Shown here piece by piece: positions 32,825 through 46,960 of a DNA stretch of 64,000 nucleotides (its first letter is position 1; every line of letters begins with the position of its first letter). Both the position numbers and the translations under genes were made by a program. The notes below the pieces were generated by a model. The model did no database searches. It saw only the letters and a list, made by a program, of their open reading frames with translations, and had not been told where the DNA came from. Source of the stretch: Nageia nagi (taxonomy: Eukaryota; Pinophyta); assembly GCA_050084985.1 (NCBI GenBank), contig JBITNC010000002.1, positions 10,106,001 to 10,170,000 of the forward strand. The letters are read 5' to 3'.

Positions 32825-35800
32825 GTAAGGATCTAACCCTAGTGATGAACTCTAAAGAAAATGGATAATATAATAATAATAGAATGAAGAGATGATGGCT
32901 CTAGCATTGAGAGATGATGGATCTAGCATAGAGTGTGCATGCTTTGGTGCTAGGGAATGGGGGAGTGCAATACCCTAAGACAAATAAGTGGAAAATATAA
33001 TGTCATCTTAATAACCTTTCTAGGAACAAAAGTGAATGAAACAAGATCAAGGATTTACAATCCTACAATGTTGAATTCACCTTTGATGGTGAGCTTCGAT
33101 GAATAAGAGATGCAATAAAGACTCCAAATGAACTCTAAATATCATAATATGCATCCAAATATGCTCCATAATCTTGATTATCAAATGATTTTGCAATGAA
33201 TTGTGTTGAAATGACACAAGGAGGAATCTATTTATAATTTAAAAGCAACATACTTTACCCTTAGATCTAGTGGTGCAATGGTTGGTCAAGCTTGAGAATT
33301 AGTTGTGTTTGTTTCAAAATAATGAGGATAATTGATCAAATAAGATAAATAAAGGGTCAATATGGGAGTGTGATGCTCTAAAACAAATCAAGAAAGATCA
33401 TAATCAAATATTTTGTATCCAATAATCCAAATTGATCAGGAGATTAAATGATGAAGGGGGTAGTTATGAGATGCATTTTTATCCCTTTTTGGAGGATAGA
33501 AATCTTATTAAATTAGTGTTTAATATGTTAATCATATTTCTAGATTAGATTAACCTAGATTAGTATGATGAAAGGTTTTTAATTGATGATTATGATAAAA
33601 TAAGCATTAATTAATGAAATAAACCAATTAGGGTATAAAAGGTGCAATTTTTAGTTTTCTACAAATACATTAGCTCTACCGATGTAGTCTCCTTATGGTG
33701 GATGATATAAATTTTGTTGGCTAAAGTTAGTGAAAGATCCTTCACCCCACTTGGTTTTTGAATAGGATCTTGTGGGCTAAAAATCCCCTAAGTGGGGATG
33801 AGTTATCTAAAATGAAATTTTGGATCGTAAAAAATGAAGTGCTCCAAAAGCTTGATCTAATATCTCCATGTTGGATCTCTTCTTCATGATTCCAATAGTT
33901 TGAATGGCACCTCAATACAATCTTTTATTTATGAGATATTGATATTTTAAGGTTTGAAAAATATTAAATTTCATTTAATATTTATTTTAGTAAATAGAAT
34001 TAAAAAGAAAAAATAATTATGTGACCTATGATATTCTAGTTGGAAATCTAAATAGAAATTTACATCAATATGTTTAACTAGTCAATGGTTCTTAATAACT
34101 CATGCATGGGTTAGAACATATTGTTAACATCATAGCTAGTATATGGACTACATGTGGAGATCACTAGGAGTGTGTGGAGTATGTAATAACTTTTGCACAT
34201 ATGGATAAGACCCGCCAACCATTGTAGCATGTGGGAATACATATATGGACCTACCCACTTGAAAGTGATGCCCATAAAATAGAACCTACCAACTCATGGA
34301 GAGGCATACATGGCTTAGATTATGAAGAGTTTGTAGAGTGTCATGATTTATATATTAGAAGGGGGAGAGACACCCCATTTGTACAAGAGAAGTCACCATG
34401 GAACATGTACATGGTTTCCAAGTTATGTTTGCAAGTTGGTACATCACTTCACAAAATGGACAACCATCTTCTTCAACTACAAGGTTAACAAGTCAAACAC
34501 CTTTCATAGTATGCTAAGTGTATACATTTGATTATAGTTTCCTATTTAAATGAGGTTTTGGTATTTTTGGGAGTATTTTTTATTACAAAACCTATAGGTT
34601 TTATTTTATACTATCTATTCTCCATACATTTTCTAAAGAGGTGTATTTAGAGGATAAAAATTAGTTTATTATTAAATTAAACCTGCTAAAATAAATTGTA
34701 CAAGAAGATTAGAACCAATATTAAAAATGGAGCATCCTAATGGAGAATAAGATAAGAAGAAAAATAAATTATTAAAGGATATAATATTTTGTAACCATTT
34801 ATTTTTGTAATATTTTGCTCCTTATAAATTATAAAAGGAGGCTTAAGAGAGGAAATGGTTAACGCAGAATTTTCTAAGAGAGGAAGTATAATTTAATTAA
34901 GAGATAATTTTTGAGAGAGTTGAGAGTTTAGGAAAGCTTGTAGAAGCTATTTCATAAGCAATTTTGTATGCTCTTGAAGAATAGTATTATGTTAATGTAT
35001 GCATAAGCAATTGTAAAACTCCATATGCTTGTGTTGGGCGTGAGAATTCTTATTGAGAGATTGTGAGCTTGTTGTTTGAGTGTTGAGAGCATTGGGAAGG
35101 CAATACTAATGGAGTGTTGGAGTCATTGAGTTTTTCCCTATCACCAACATTATGGAGAACCTTTTGGTGGAAGATCTTCTACTCACATCTTCATCACATA
35201 GTGGAATTTTAATTGGATTTTTTTACCCACATTAGGTTTCCCCTAGATATATGGTTGTCTTAATTTGTGGTGAATAATTATCTATATTAATTCATTAATT
35301 TTGAAATATTAAATTAATTATATTTTCTTAGTTTTTATTTTGCAATCACTTATCATATAGGTGTGAATAATTTGTTTATGGAAACACCCAAAAATTATTC
35401 ATTCTCCTAACTTAGGCACCTCATAATGATTTAGTTGGTCTTGCAGCTTATCATGATCATGTCAGCCTATCAAACTAGCTTGATAGCATTTGCATGATCA
35501 TGTTTGGTAACTTAGCCCTTTGTTACCATTTAGTCAACCCTAACCTTAACCGCCTTATCGATTAGGGTTAAAACCCTAACTAGCCCACTAGTTGGTAGTT
35601 ATCAAAATAAAAAGGTCAATTTCAAATCATTTCACAACAACACTAATGGATATATCATGAGTTCTTACATGTTCATCCCTCTCCCCATTGTGTGCATGAA
35701 ATTTTGCATCTTGATACCTTCCATGTGAGCTCAACCCATCACTTCCAAGGTAAAAAGATGATTCTTATCCTCATATTGCAAAGGAATCTTGGGTAAACTC

Positions 35801-37688
35801 AAGTGATTTGAATTTTTGTTAGGACTAACATTGTTTCAAGTATTGTTGCAGGCCTTAAAGGTCATACAAGAGCATTAAATAATATCCTTTTACTCATTTT
35901 CTAACTCACTTATGCATGGTTGCCTTTTAATATTTTTAATCTTGTCTCTTGTAGACTTAGGCTATAATAGTTTAGTTTGTTTTAATCACTAGAAAAATTA
36001 TTTTGGGTTTATTTTAGCTTATATTTTATGCATTGAGCTATTTTTGAATATCTTATTGACTCAAGGTTTAAAGTTTTACAAGTAAACAAGTCATGTCTTG
36101 CTTGTTTCTAAGGTCTTAAAGACATAAAACTTAGAAACCTCCATAAATTTTTATTTTGTAGGTCATTTGGCATTTTGGGTACCTCATACAAGGATAAATA
36201 TCTAAACCATATCCCCATTTTTATCTTTTTATCATTATATTATCATATGCAATCAATATTTTAGATATTGCAAAGTGAACATCTAAAGGCCCTTGGGGTC
36301 TTTTGGGTAGCTTACAAAGTGGTGATCATGGTGGGACCTCCCTTGGTCCAAGAATTGCAACAATAGAGGAGTTTTCTACCTTTTTTTTCTTATTCTTGGA
36401 TGTTATAGTTGACCCTTTATTTATACATTTTTGGATAGTTTCATGCACTAACTTGGATTGATTCTTTAAGGAAATCTTCCAAACATACTCATGACCAAAC
36501 CCTAAAAACACATAGTTGGGAAAGTTAGTAGAAAGATAACTAATTTCTTGCATATTGATAAATAGAGTCTAGTTTATCCCCTATATACTGATTAGGGTTT
36601 ACATGTTCAAATCAATTAGTTGATTCCAACCCCACTAGCCCCTCTTTTTCAACTAGTCATGTCTATATCAGTTAGGGTTGTCTTAGGGTTTTGAGTAGTT
36701 CATTTCATTTTTTAGTAACTATCATAATTTCTTAGCCATGTAACTATGTGGTAGCAATCCACTACTAGATATTAAAATCTTAGGTTGTGCACTTAATTTT
36801 TCATTTAGCATTTTATATTTAAATTTTGATAATCTCTAAGTACCATTGTGATCAATTAGCTTGCTATTTGACCAACCCACCAATTAGTATTGCTAATCAA
36901 TCTACAACATACTGGTTAGGATTAGAGCTTGTAAAGTAGGTGTTGTATGTGATAGAAGCTTGGAGTAAGAGCTCTCAAGGCCTATATCCCTCTTTTTTCA
37001 TGCTTTAGAGTAGGATTTGTGTGTTTTGTGCATCCTAAGGCTATTTATTTCATTTATTATCATCTTGATTTGTTAAGTGAAAAGAAAAATCAAAAAATAA
37101 AAAGTTTATTTTATTTCTTGAATTAGTGAAATAAAAATCATACTTGGGAGGGAGTGTTTCCTTTTCAATATCATTATGTTCTTTTATTTTAAAAAGAAAA
37201 AATAAAATCTTCTAGTGATTAGATTCATTTGCATACATATAGTTGCACATCATATTTTCTTTCTTGTACTTGCCTTAATCTCACACGAGCCTCAAATTGA
37301 GCCAAGGCATGTGGATTTCATCACTACAATCCAATCCTAATCCATAGGTCATGATAAGAGTGGAAAACCTAAGTTGAGCATTTAAACATTCCACACCCCT
37401 AGAGATTAAGGCTTTACCAATAACACTTGAATAGGTTCATTCTAGGAAAACTACAAAAGAGGTCAAAGAATCATAAAATCAATCACACTAAAAAGATAAT
37501 TATCCTAATTGAAAAAGAAGAAATTAGATAAGATAATCAACATTGTTATCTTTCACAGTATTAATTTCTTAAATATAGGATTGTTATCTTGGATTTATCA
37601 TTCTAAGGTTATGTGTTTTAGCTTTGCATACAGTAAACCAAGATCATAACAAAAGACTTAGGCTTGATATTTATTTACTTTATCTTTT
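32825..37688. other. Unrecognised AT-rich region, probably including the LTR and leader of element H
   Basis: About 4.9 kb without recognisable coding on either strand. A 21-bp direct repeat (GAGATGATGGCTCTAGCAT and variant) lies at 32889-32930. Short ORFs at 34231-34531 (plus) and 36326-36553 (minus) have no motif I know. A lone AACCCTAACC-like word at 35546-35575 is too short to be telomeric. Because a primer-binding-site candidate follows at 37689, the 5' LTR of H should lie within this stretch, but I could not find its edges. Confidence 0.4.
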
Positions 37689-37703
37689 TTGGCACCATTG
37701 GGA
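37689..37703 (+). other. Candidate primer-binding site of element H
   Basis: TTGGCACCATTGGGA after a run of T resembles primer sites of the Athila/Tat branch and the site at 15881 in element E. The gag-like ATG follows 51 bases later. Confidence 0.45.
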
Positions 37704-37754
37704 ATATTTGTTTATATAATATTCTTTTTTTAAGTTCTTGTTTATATCCCTAAA

Positions 37755-37888
37755 ATGGAAAATGAACCTCATATTAATCCTATTAAAACAAGAGCATAAG
37801 CTAAGGCTAGAAAAGGTAGGGAAATGCACTCCAATACTCCTTCTCATCCAGCTTCACCTCATATTTCACAACCATCTTATGTCCCATA
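37755..37888 (+). pseudogene. Start of an element H gag, cut by element C
   Basis: An ATG at 37755 opens MENEPHINPIKTRA followed by a TAA stop at 37797, then AKARKGREMHSNTPSHP. An MENE..INPI.TRA start resembles Athila/Tat gag N-termini. The frame is broken at 37889 by the LTR of element C; the rest of H must lie beyond the right end of this window. Confidence 0.45.
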
Positions 37889-40800
37889 TATAGTGCTTCA
37901 CCTATTCTTGACATCACAAAACTCTAAAATTTTATATCTTTTTATTTTACTTAAATTAAACACTCGAATGGTCTAGGAATAGATAAGGTGATCCACATGA
38001 GCATGTCAATGCTGCTAGCTAGTTAGCACCCAAATGGAAAGATTGGTTAAATCTAGATTAACCAATCTTGATCAAAATTCTTTTAGTGTTCACTTCTTAA
38101 TGCTAACCCTATTAAAAGATACCACATAGATGAATCTAACATTTCTATTCATGAATTATACAATAGACATTCTAGTCATGGGATTGTGGTTTCCTACTTG
38201 GGGCCCATATCACCCAAGAGAACCTCATCCACAAGGTTATACATCTTTCCCTAATGGTAACCTCTGATTCATAGGTCCAAATAGATTATCCTAGTAATCC
38301 TCCATATGAAATGAGTAAGCATCATCACCTATGGAATAATTGTCATACTCCTATTTGCTAAACTACATGCAATATGACTACTACTTACCCTCACCTAGTA
38401 ACTGCAATTCTATCAATTTCTACTCATTTGATAACCTATCAAGGATATGAAATAGTAGCCTACCCATATCTATCAACTAGGCTCACCGTGATGTCTAGCA
38501 TCTCCGTGCCCATATCTTGGGTCCAACCATGGGTGTTAGAATAATACCTTTGAGTGGTTTGTATAGTATAATAAATTTTTATAGTAAAATTATAAAGTAA
38601 AACCATCTCACACTAATATTTCTAGGAATAATTGATCTCGAACCAATTATTGGGTTTTCTAGGATTCATGCTTGAATCAAGAAGTAGGATGTTCTTACAA
38701 TTCAATTATTTGCAAACAAACCACTTTTCATAATACTAATCATGTTTGATAATTGAAAGCATTAAATTCATAAAATGTGTACAAGAAATTTCAAACAAGC
38801 TTATTCATGAAGCCACAAAAGCATATTCAATAGTTCTTTACTATAAATATCTCATATGCATGATGTGGTGCAAAGAATATTACTTTGAAAGTACATCACA
38901 TGTCAAAGAATAATAACAAACCTTGAGATGCTTCTAAAAATGGATACTTCTAACAAGGGAGTTCCATGTAGAGTATAATATACTTAAGGAATATATTTTG
39001 GTTATCATCTAGCATACTTACAACAACAAGGGATTGACTAAGTTTCCTTTCTATAGCAATGTCCTAATCATTTTTCAACCCATAGTTCTTAACTCTTATT
39101 TTGATTAGCTAATTTGTTTGTATGCTCATCATATCCTTTGATCAAATTCTAATATTGATTTGAGGTCTCCTTTCCCTTTTATTTTTCTTCTAGGGTTTTA
39201 GCTTCTTGAATAGGTTTTCTTGTAAGATCTTCTAAAATCATGAGGTTTTATTTAAGCTTGATCTAAGTACCAAAATATTACTATGTTATTCAAAACACTC
39301 TAAATTTATGTTTGAACTAATGCCTTTTTGTCATTTTGACATTTCATGGATATTTATTCTCTTGGACACAAAATCATCATTTCATTGAGTCATTAAATGT
39401 TTACTACCTTTAAGTCCTTATATTTGTTATCACTAGGGATGTTCTCTTTCAATGTAAAGCTATCCATGTACCATAACATAGTTCCTTAAATTTACTATAG
39501 TCATATTGTAATTAGCTTAGGAATCTTTTGTATATTTACTATGTCTTTCCAAATAAACTCATATGAGCCCATTAGAGTTCTGATATCATTGTGTATTTAT
39601 CTTTTCAAGACATCATTTAGTCTCATAAATTATTTAAATCCATTTTAAAAGAAATACAAACATTAGATTCAGACAAAATATATGAATCTTGAATTATCAT
39701 AAATTTCTTACAAGTGTAACATGGACACAATGGCTATCTACTTTGATTCATACTTGGTACATCATTACATTTGCTTCCATTGACTAAATGACTTTATTCC
39801 ATGCCTTAATGTGTATCATAAAGATAGTAATATATATTAACTTGGGTAATCCTAATTGGTAACTTGATCATAATGTACATCATAGTGTATGAGGTATTTA
39901 ATTACATTTGTGTTTCCAAATAATCAAAATGAGAAGTTTACATCATAGTTTTGTTTAAATATATCATAGAATATCTTTGATTTGTCCTCTTCCACTTGGT
40001 GTATCTTCTTGACATCTTCACATTTCACATTCCTCCCAAGGATCTAATACTTGTTGGATGAAAGTACTAAAAAGGGTTTTAGAGTTATAAAGGATTAGGA
40101 TAGCTCTTTTTATGATCAAAATGCATCCTATCCTAAATGCATCACAACTCATTCTTTCACATACAAGTAGTTGACAAACAAAAATAAATACCCAATTCTT
40201 TGATCTCAAAAGGTTTTATGTTCTTACTATAACTACCTCCCTTCCTTGATCATAGGGTATAGTTTTACAACTTAGTCATATCATCAAATAATTTTTCATG
40301 CATAAAATTCATATCAAATTAGTATTATTAATCAATTAAACATTTCATTATTCTACATGGTTCTTTCTCAAAATAGTATTATTAATCGATTAAACATCTC
40401 AACATGGTTTTCCCTCAAAATAGTACTAATAATCAATTAAAAATTGCATGGTTCACCCATAATAATATCATATAGAATTCTATTAATTCTTATAAGCTCC
40501 ATTTATGAACACACTGACCATGTTCTTGCATTTTTTTCTTTTAAAACAATCATAAATCCATCATTTAAACTCATTAGAAGGTAATACAACAAAGTTTATT
40601 ATAAAGTCTCTATTTAAATAAACTCTTAATCCCATAAAATTATTACAATTATGCTTATTATAATCCTTAAATTGAATATTTTTAACCTAACTATAATAGA
40701 TTAGGAAAATATTTAAGATATTTTTAATGCTCTAGGGGGAACATACATTACTTCATTTATTGTTATGTACTCTTAAAGCTTTAACAATGAAGCTATAGTA

Positions 40801-43103
40801 CTATGGCATGATGTGTTTGAGAGAAGCTCATACTAGTAGAGGGATTCATCTTCTCTTCCTACCCTCTCATCTTAGGATAGCTTGCTAGATTTTGAAGACT
40901 TAGTCAGTGCTATATGAATCGATGTAGGGTGAGTTTAGTATCAAGAAAATACATTGATAGGAAAATATACATGTGTTGAGGGAGATATCACTCCCAAACT
41001 CATATTGATGTGGATCATGCTGAATGTGGTATGGTTGGTTGTTTCACATCTACTTTACCTTCCTAATATCATCTAAGGGGTTTTGTTTTAGATTTGAGTG
41101 AGAAGTATTTGAGATTCCACTCTTTGGGAAAGGAAATGAGCATAAAACACCAAAATGGACTAATGTACAATTCACATGTGGGAGCAATAAGGTTGATTAC
41201 CTTGTCCATACAAACAAAGAGGGCCTTGCATATTTTAGGTCTACTTAGTAATGGGGAAAAATTCAATGGATGCATAATGCTAGCTCACGTTATATGAGTA
41301 GTGAGGGTTCTCAAAAGGTGAACAACCTCATTTCACATCATTAGCTGGGCTTAAAATTCATTATCTCACTTCTAAAATATACTAGGGAGGACTAATTTAA
41401 TACTATGGTTCTCCTATTTTTATTGAAGAGATGAAGTACTAGTAATTACCACAGTGCCTAGGATTCAAAGCTTTCCATCATTTAGTTCATTCCATACATT
41501 AAAATGGATTTAAGTTGCATTTCTCAAGGTAACTCACATAATTTATTCAAGTATTTCACCTTTCTATCATGTGGAGTGGCAAGTAAATATTATTGTGTTA
41601 AGAACCAAAGTGAGTGGTGAGTAGAATATCATATGAAATGCTAATACAAAGATAAAGCTCTCCTTTCAGTAAAATCTCATGACCTAGAACCATTCACCAA
41701 TATTTTTCATGTAAATCATCAAATCTCCCATTCATTCTCATAATAGTGGCATTCAAGAAAGATCAATCAAAATGTATGGCTTACTAAACAAAATTTCATT
41801 TATTTGAAATGACATATCAAAAGATATACACTTGTGACTTATTACTTCAAGCCAAGCAATATATATTATTCATTATTTTATCTAGATAATTCCAATTACA
41901 TAAGGAAAAAATATACAATATATTCACATGCAAATGTGTCAAATGAAATATTGTGTCCCTCACATGGTACAATAATAATAAAAGATTTTTTCTAATTATT
42001 ATCAAAAACTCTTGAATAAAAAATCCATCCTTTGAATAGACTTTAAAATTTTCACATAAAACTCAAAAGCTTAAATTACACATTTTAGTACTAGTGGCTA
42101 AAATATTAGAAGAGCACCTAGACTTGTGAATGGATAAATAAGAATAGAGATACTCTTTCCCTCATGGATCTTAAGGTAAATATTTGGGAAGAGGGGACAA
42201 GTATATGATGTGTATTTTTTTAAACATTCTCCTACGTATTTATAGCAAAAGGTTGGTATAACACTTCCAAAAATTTTAGTACTTGCCCATCTCAATATTT
42301 TTGTTGTTGAGGGACATGAAGGCTTTTTATTTTATGGTGGAATTTGACCATTTTGTTTTGTACTTCACAATTCCTACAAATTATTTTGTACACCTTAGGC
42401 TAGATACCAAAATGTATGGAGTTATTTTTCACACCTAATGCAAAATACCAAAATGTATGGATATAGTCCCTCCATTATTTTCCAAACCTAATGCAAAATA
42501 TAAAAATAATCCTTCATTTATTTTGCACACCTAATGCATAATACCAAAATAGTCCCTCATCCTTGATAAATTTATTTTCACCTAACCCTAGGATTTATTG
42601 CATGTTAAAATAAAATTCTTTGGTAAAAATTTAAATATAAATTTCTAGAATATTCCCTTGCAACATTAAAAAATAGTTAATTGATTTTCCAAAGTAATTT
42701 AGGAATGCACAATAAAGATTTTAGCACATAATTTTACTTACGAAGGCCACCCATTCTACAAGGTAGATTTTGTTAGTGCATACACAAACATCATACACAT
42801 CATAGGGTTGAGTATCATGCACAATAATTATGAGATGTTAGTGAATTAACACCAATTATTTTATCACTCTTATCAATCCATTCCCATAACTAACTCATCT
42901 TTAGTCTTTTGGGATCTCCAACCTGATTCTCATGTTGAGTCAAACTGTAACCTATGTCACAACAATCTTAAATCTAGTATCAAATCGACATAAATATTGC
43001 ATATAATCATTCATTATTAACCAACTCATAACACAAATAGTCTCAATCACATTCAAATTTCTCAAAGGTATTTTTGTCATAATAAGTACAATTAGTTGGG
43101 TCA
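37889..43103 (-). repeat. Element C 3' LTR, about 5.2 kb
   Basis: The left edge is fixed by alignment with 61638 onward (CTTCACCTATTCTT, then GGTGATCCACATGA, and so on to the end of the window); the terminal TG appears as TA here. The right edge is TTGGGTCA at 43103, next to the purine tract, so the minus-strand LTR would start TGACCCAACT. From 37889 to about 40272 it is matched by 61638-64000. From 40273 to 43103 the second copy lies outside the window, so part of this could be a later insertion. No gene was recognised: ORFs at 40018-40209, 41069-41297 and 42098-42295 have no motif. Confidence 0.75.
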
Positions 43104-43130
43104 TTATATACTACCCCCCTTAAAAAAGAA
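43104..43130 (-). other. Element C polypurine tract
   Basis: The minus strand reads TTTTTTAAGGGGGGTAGTAT shortly before the LTR start. A run of six G preceded by A fits a plus-strand primer. Confidence 0.65.
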
Positions 43131-43209
43131 CACAACCCCTTGTGTTCTTAAATATAAATAATAGAGTTCAATAATGTTTACATAATTAATAAAATAAATA
43201 AGGAAATTA

Positions 43210-44700
43210 TATTCTCATGATAGATTCATATTACCAAGTGGAAGAATATTTAGAGTACTTATCCCATTGGATTAAACATTCATTTATCTCTGGACTTCTT
43301 AATTTCCTAGTCCTAAAAGCTAAGACTTTAATAGGGAGAACTTCAATAACTTGAGGGTATGGTATCTACAAGTCAAAAAAATCCAACACATGATAAGGGT
43401 TAGCAACATACTTTCTCAACAATAAAACATGAAAGGCATCATGTATTTTTGACAAACTTGGTGGCAAGGCAAGTTTATAGGCAACTGGACTCTTCTTTTC
43501 AACTATTTCAAAAGGACCAACAAACTAGGGATCTAATTTGGTAGACTTTATGGCACTTTTTATGCATCAAACTTGTAAGAATACTTTATCACCCATAGAA
43601 AATTCACTAATATTTCTCTTAATATCATCATAAATCTTTTAACAATCAGTGTCTTCCTTAAGCTTCCCTTGTATGGACTTGAGTTGCTCCTCCTTTTACT
43701 TCAATATTTTAGGCTGGATCATCACCTGATCCTTGTTATTATCCCAATATAAAGGAGTTATGCATCTCCTTCCATGAATGGTATCAATTATCATAGGAAA
43801 ACTTGATGAAATAGAGGTAGTCCTCCCATTTAATCTTTTGTTCCATGTAGTACATTTTGAGAATATCCTCAAGAATTATATTCACACATTTATTCTATCC
43901 ATCTATCTTTGGAAGATATGATGAACTCATGTTTAATTTTATTCCTAATGCCTTGTGTAATAATTTCCAAAATACGAAGGTGAACTTTGAATCTCTATCT
44001 AAGATGATCACCTCTGGAAATCCATGCAATCTAAAGAACTCATGTGAAAAAAAATTTTACATAGTAGGAGCATCATAAGTGGTATTTCTAGGTATAAATA
44101 TGCTACCTTGGTCAAAATATCAACCACTACCAAAGTTGAGTCATGATGGAACTTGGTTTTCAATAAACCAATAATAAAATCCATCAAAATTACCTACCAT
44201 TTCTATGTGGGAACATCATGTGGATACAAATATCCACCTAGATGTTTATGCTCTACTTTTACCTTCTGGCATTCAATACATCTAGCAACAAATTTTGTTA
44301 TGTCTCTAATAAAATTTTTGTTTCAAATCCTCTCTCATTTTTGTACCTCTATAATGTTTTGGATAAGGGGGTCGATGAACTTATTGCATGATTAAGTTCC
44401 TTAAATCACCCTTGTTTGGAATGATCAATTTGTCCATAAAATAAAGGACTCCATATTTTTCAATAAAATCTTTGGATGGTGGGGTACCTTACCCTATCAA
44501 TTCCTGAACATATTCATAATATGGATCTTCTTATTATAGAGCCTTTACTTGATCAAATAAATCAAATTGATTCCTTGTCATAGCATTGACATGTTATTGA
44601 TGACTTAGGGCATCTTCCACCTTATTCTCTTTCCCTTTTATGTATTCAATGCTAAATTCATTTTCAATTAAAAACTTTGGCATCCATCACCTTTACTTGG
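43210..44700 (-). pseudogene. Element C integrase and chromodomain (relic)
   Basis: The minus-strand translation near 43290-43215 gives ECLIQWDKYSKYSSTW, a degenerate chromodomain (L-x-W-x-x-Y...TW). Upstream (higher coordinates) are broken integrase segments, for example a VVDILTKVAYL region near 44130-44100 and a cysteine-containing zinc region before it. Frameshifts and stops prevent any long frame; the plus-strand ORFs at 43857-44078 and 44153-44395 are antisense shadows. Confidence 0.7.
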
Positions 44701-45718
44701 CATTTAAATCTAGCTAAGTGAATAAATACTTTAAACTTAATGATTTTTTTCAATTGTGAAGGGTTTTCTCAAAAGATAGTGTCTCCATATCTTAATTTCA
44801 TGGACTATGAATACCAACTCAAGATCATAAGTTGCATAATTCAGCTCATGGGTTCTCAATTTTCTGGATTCATACACTAATAATTTTTCACTATGTGCCA
44901 AGCCACCACCAAACCTTCCAATGAAGCATTTGTACATACTGAGAAATCACCATGTGGATTAGGGATGGTGAGAATAGGTGTAGTGATAAGACTTTCTTTT
45001 AGGATAGCAAAAGCTTTTTCATATTTTTCTATCCACTTGAAGACCTTATTATTTTTTTAAAGGCTAGTGATGGGATTGGATATGTTTGAGAATTCCTTGA
45101 CAAACCTTCGATAATATCCAGCTAACCCCATGAAACTTTTTACCTCATTCACATTTGTTGGTGCATGCCAACTCATTATTGCTTCAACTTTTCTTAGGAT
45201 TTACTGAGATTCCATTTGCAAAAATGATATGGCCTAAATACTAAATTTGTGAGACATAAAATTCATATTTTGAAAATTTTCCATATAAATGATTTTTTTT
45301 AATAATTCTAAAGCAATTATCAAGTGATGGTTATGCTCCTCATTTCAATAATATATAAGGATGTATCAAGAAATAACAACATAAATTTATTGAGATACTC
45401 TCAATACACACTATTCATCAAATTCATGAAGGCTGCAGGAGCATTAGTTAACCCGAAGGGCAGTACCATAAACTCATAATTCCCATACCTGGTTTTGAAA
45501 TTTATCTTATGAGTATCTAATATATTGACTCTCAATTGATGGTATCCAAATATTAAATCTATTTTGAAAATATAGTAGCATCCTTAATCTTATCAAAGAA
45601 ATCATCAATCTGGGGTAGTGGATACCTATTTTTTATGGTAACTTTGTTTAACATCCTATAATTGATGTATAACCTTAAGGTACCATCCTTATTATTTACA
45701 AATAACATTGGAGAAACC
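44701..45718 (-). pseudogene. Element C reverse transcriptase (main part) and RNase H
   Basis: The minus-strand segment 44937-44737 reads YESRKLRTHELNYATYDLEL, then KIWRHYLLRKPFTIE: gypsy RNase H. Near 45490-45420 is RT motif [18 protein letters not shown]. Near 45718-45600 are [17 protein letters not shown] and [17 protein letters not shown]. The catalytic YVDD region near 45340 is decayed. RT is cut by element D and its first residues (LIKPSVAP) are at 54165-54200. Confidence 0.85.
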
Positions 45719-45721
45719 TAT

Positions 45722-46223
45722 TATGAGGATTGAAATATAATATAAACAACCCTATACTACCAAGATCTCATGAAATCTCAAACTCACATCTAAACAACTC
45801 AAAGTAAATAATCTTACAAAGATAACTCAAAAGATAAAGTGATTCCTTCAACTAGGAGTACATCCACTAACTAGATCTCACTTCATTCACAAATATGAAC
45901 TCTTACAACTCTTCTAATCTTTATGTCTTAAACACAATCCTATAGCATAACTTTACTCTTCAAATTGATATGTGATCACAAAGAGGAAGCATTCTATTTA
46001 TAGGCTAAAATCCCTCTTTAGATCACCCTTTTACCCAATGTACAAAGGCATGACATGCAACACCCTTTTACCAAAATGGCATGCTCATGACATGGAGTGT
46101 AGGATAAATTACATTATCATATTCACTTAAATACTTAAGGTATCTATTGACATCTTTAAGTATTAGTGAATTTACAAAAAAGATTATTACAAAAACCTTT
46201 ACAATAATGAATTATACATTCCA
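45722..46223 (-). repeat. Element D 3' LTR (left copy)
   Basis: Aligns with 53663-54164 across its length. It ends ATTATACATTCCA. The minus-strand polypurine stretch AAAAAGGAG lies just inside at about 46227-46235. Confidence 0.88.
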
Positions 46224-46235
46224 TTACTCCTTTTT

Positions 46236-46960
46236 AATGCAAATTGGGATAGAGTGAATATGAGAGAAGAAAGAGAGTAAGATAGTTCTTTTCCAAATAG
46301 ATACAATCAAATATGAAAATATTTTTTACATTTGTAAAGTAAGAAAGATCTAGTTTGAGACTCACTACTTTACCATTTTAATAAATAGTTTACAATATAA
46401 TCATTAACTACAATTGGTTTCAATATACATAAAGTAGTCTTTAAATTAGAAGTTATGAAGAGTTTCTAAGATCTTGCACACCTGAAGTAATTAACCTGCA
46501 ATCTCAAAGAAACCTGTAAGTCATAAGCAACTCAAATAACAAGATCAATTATATGCAACATATTCATATCAACAAGGATAGATGAAAAGCAAATGCCATC
46601 ATAAACTAATTAATAGTACACTATACTTCATCACGAAGATGCCAAGCTAATACTCATAGTCACCTACTATATACAAAATATGTGTTGATTATCATTTTAA
46701 AATAGAGCATGGCAAAATTCACATACAAATTCTTTACATATGGATAACTAAATAGTGCCAAAAGATACATACAAGTTCTTCATGCATGGATAATTGAACA
46801 ATGTTGGATTGGCTAATCTTTTTGCTCTAAGAATTTGAATAAGTTCTTCATGTAGAGCGAACTTACCATGAAGGTGTACAATAAAATCAACACTATATAG
46901 TATAAAATTCTTCTAAGGATGAAGTTATCATCACAAACATGAATTCAACATAAGAATTCA
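46236..46960. other. Non-coding 3' part of element D
   Basis: AT-rich sequence between RNase H and the 3' LTR of D. No domain, repeat array or ORF of note was seen on either strand. Confidence 0.5.

Noticed and set aside
34231-34531. Two overlapping plus-strand ORFs
   Set aside because: Short, no recognisable domain, no start context, and in a region likely to be LTR of H.
35546-35580. Telomere-like AACCCTAACC words
   Set aside because: Only two or three imperfect units; no array.
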